Assembly (NCBI GenBank): GCA_021777685.1
Contig: JAJYDH010000337.1
Coordinates: 1 to 7,203, forward strand
Direction: 5' to 3'
DNA from: Planctomycetota bacterium
GTDB taxonomy: Bacteria > Planctomycetota > Planctomycetia > Isosphaerales > Isosphaeraceae
DNA length: 7,203 nt
Each line of letters opens with the position of its first letter. Position 1 is the stretch's first letter. The notes under the pieces were generated by a model that did not search any database, had not been told where the DNA came from, and worked only from the letters and a program-made list of their open reading frames with translations. Of this stretch, positions 6,404 through 7,203 are shown piece after piece. The position numbers and the translations under genes are program-made.

Positions 6404-6659
6404 GCTCACCTGGTGAATCCTCCAGACCGTCGGCTGAGGTCGAATCCCAAAGTTCGACCTCGCTCTGGAGGTCAGCCCACGCGGCCGGATCGGCCTGGAG
6501 GGCCGCATATGCCGCGTGATATTCCGCCCAGAACTGCTCCTTCTCGTAGTTGCGGACCGCACGGTCGACGATATCGGCCATCGTCTCGCCCGTCTTGTCC
6601 GCCAACTCCCGGAGCCGTCCGTGGGTGGATCGGCTGACCCGAATGGTCAAGCTCTCCAT
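6372..6659 (-). CDS. mazE: Ribbon-helix-helix antitoxin of the MazF pair
   Basis: This 95-residue protein has an N-terminal ribbon-helix-helix DNA-binding domain: strand ESLTIRVS (2-9), helix STHGRLRELADKTG (11-24), helix ETMADIVDRAVRNYEKEQF (25-43). The C-terminal part is acidic and Trp/Asp-rich (FWAEYHAAYAAL, AAWADLQSEVELWDST, DGLED), as in antitoxins whose tail wraps the toxin. In this role it would neutralise MazF and repress its own operon as a dimer. Two adjacent ATG codons exist (6662 and 6659). The G-rich ribosome site AAAGGGGG fits the second one better in spacing, but the first is possible and adds one Met. The stop lies 32 bp inside the toxin gene. The symbol mazE is used for role; by fold it is RHH/CopG-like, not AbrB-like as in E. 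coli MazE. Confidence 0.88.
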   Translation of the reverse strand: MESLTIRVSRSTHGRLRELADKTGETMADIVDRAVRNYEKEQFWAEYHAAYAALQADPAAWADLQSEVELWDSTSADGLEDSPGEHDKRADPDPG

Positions 6660-6823
6660 CATCCACCCCCTTTGCCGGACCCGCTGATTCAATACAGCAG
6701 CCAGGCAAAATGCTTGCGCATGGAAGTAATCCCCTTTTTCCGGGACGATTCTCGCTCAGACATCGGCCTGACATCATCGGCAAGCGTTCACGATGAAGTC
6801 TAGGATTCCGTCGCCTGGATTGT
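6660..6823 (-). other. Long untranslated leader ahead of the antitoxin
   Basis: If transcription starts near 6824 from the promoter upstream, about 165 bases precede the antitoxin start. I find no convincing gene here: a ten-codon minus-strand frame (ATG at 6722-6720 to a stop at 6692-6690) is the only closed short frame I noted. GACATC occurs twice 11 bp apart (6759-6764, 6770-6775). A closer second promoter is not obvious. Confidence 0.4.
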
Positions 6824-6830
6824 CTACTAT

Positions 6831-6859
6831 ATTGTATACAACAATGTGGCTTGGGTCAA
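6831..6859 (-). promoter_or_regulatory. Sigma70-like promoter of mazEF with palindrome over -10
   Basis: On the minus strand TTGACC (6859-6854) and TACAAT (6836-6831) are separated by exactly 17 bases, close to the sigma70 consensus. The -10 box is covered by the 10-bp palindrome TTGTATACAA (6832-6841). ATTGT half-sites also occur at 6819-6823 and 6831-6835, with the inverted ACAAT at 6841-6845. A palindrome over the -10 is where an autoregulating antitoxin would bind (inference). This AT-rich patch stands out from the GC-rich surroundings. The nearest minus-strand gene is the antitoxin. Confidence 0.65.
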
Positions 6860-6942
6860 GCAGCCTTTGATGCCTCCGTCGGGGGTTCGGGCTGCGGAGC
6901 AGCACCGACACATGAGGCGATTTCCGCCTTTTCGGAAGATCG

Positions 6943-6951
6943 TGTGATAAT
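6943..6951 (+). promoter_or_regulatory. Extended -10 promoter element of the right-edge gene
   Basis: TGTGATAAT has the TGn extension followed by GATAAT, five of six to the sigma70 -10 consensus. Extended -10 promoters can work with a weak -35, and only TTTCCG-like bases sit at the expected place. Transcription would start near 6958 and give a leader of about 87 bases before the ATG at 7045. It is divergent from the mazEF promoter, about 85 bp away. Confidence 0.45.
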
Positions 6952-6976
6952 CCGGACGCCTCGGGGGTGAATGTAA

Positions 6977-7021
6977 GGGCGACGGGCGGCGAGCGCCGCC
7001 GGACTTTTCGACGCGTCGCCC
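6977..7021 (+). promoter_or_regulatory. Nested leader hairpin before the right-edge gene
   Basis: GGGCGACG (6977-6984) pairs with CGTCGCCC (7014-7021). Directly inside it GGCGGC (6985-6990) pairs with GCCGCC (6995-7000) around a GAGC loop, leaving a 13-base bulge on the 3' side that contains TTTT. The structure ends 23 bases before the start codon. It may be a transcript-level control element or an attenuator-like stem; it matches no riboswitch class I know. Confidence 0.45.
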
Positions 7022-7044
7022 ACCGACCCAGGGGTCCACCTCCC

Positions 7045-7203
7045 ATGCCCTCCAGCCCCGAGAAGATCGCCGCGAACCGCCGGAATGCCGCGAAATCCAC
7101 AGGCCCGAAGACCTCCGAGGGCAAGGAACGCTCCAGGCGGAACGGCCTCAAGCACGGCCTGACCGGCGAGGGGATCGTCGTCCCCGACGAGGACGCCGGC
7201 GCG
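7045..7203 (+). CDS. N-terminus of KSTGP-type hypothetical protein (cut by window end)
   Basis: Only the first 53 residues are present and no stop is reached. The sequence PEKIAANRRNAAKSTGPKTS followed by EGKERSRRNGLKHGLTGEG is a characteristic N-terminus that I recall from many planctomycete and some other bacterial hypothetical proteins, often in several copies per genome. Its function is not known to me. The stretch is strongly basic (Arg/Lys/Asn-rich), which would fit nucleic-acid contact, but this is only inference. The ATG at 7045 is chosen because the conserved motif follows at once; AGGGG (7030-7034) lies 10 bases upstream, a slightly long spacing. It is divergent from mazEF and has its own extended -10 element and leader hairpin. 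Confidence 0.8.
   Translation, partial: MPSSPEKIAANRRNAAKSTGPKTSEGKERSRRNGLKHGLTGEGIVVPDEDAGA

Noticed and set aside
5636..6637. A 333-codon plus-strand frame opposite mazF
   Set aside because: It is antisense to an unambiguous MazF and to the 5' part of the lipoprotein gene, with no recognisable protein character.
6774..7151. A 125-codon minus-strand frame opposite the right-edge gene
   Set aside because: It overlaps the mazEF promoter and reads antisense to the conserved KSTGP N-terminus; no ribosome site supports it.

Overview
The window looks like chromosomal DNA of a planctomycete, most likely from the Isosphaeraceae. The genes are very GC-rich with strong third-position G/C bias. At the right edge a protein begins with the AANRRNAAKSTGPKTSEGK type of N-terminus that is frequent in planctomycetes. 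The intergenic spaces hold many hairpin repeats. The taxonomic call rests on recalled family resemblance, not on a search.

Left part (1-1642): a non-coding stretch with two G/C-rich hairpin repeats, then two overlapping plus-strand genes. The first (258-848) encodes a membrane-anchored coiled-coil protein with a C-terminal helix-turn-helix-like segment. The second (841-1329) encodes a small four-helix membrane protein. A 313-bp gap follows, with no gene I can support.

Centre (1643-5166): a 994-residue exported protein. It has a signal peptide, a small N-terminal beta-rich region, a propeller-like repeat region, and a C-terminal PHP/DUF3604-like metal-dependent hydrolase domain with its histidine and aspartate motifs intact. 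Behind it lies a 539-bp repeat island between convergent genes. The island holds an inverted repeat with perfect 31-bp arms, each arm itself a REP-like palindrome, and then a mosaic of related imperfect inverted and direct repeats.

Right part (5167-7203): on the minus strand, a small lipoprotein gene with a sigma70-like promoter. Upstream of it is a MazEF-type toxin-antitoxin pair (ribbon-helix-helix antitoxin, MazF/PemK toxin) whose genes overlap by 32 bp. A good sigma70-like minus-strand promoter with a palindrome over its -10 box lies about 170 bp upstream of the antitoxin. Divergent to it is the start of the KSTGP-type gene, which runs off the window end and is preceded by an extended -10 element and a nested leader hairpin.

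I see no clear new multi-gene system. The best leads are the repeat island, the propeller-PHP fusion and the mazEF control region. No rRNA, tRNA, CRISPR array, insertion sequence or transposase was recognised.
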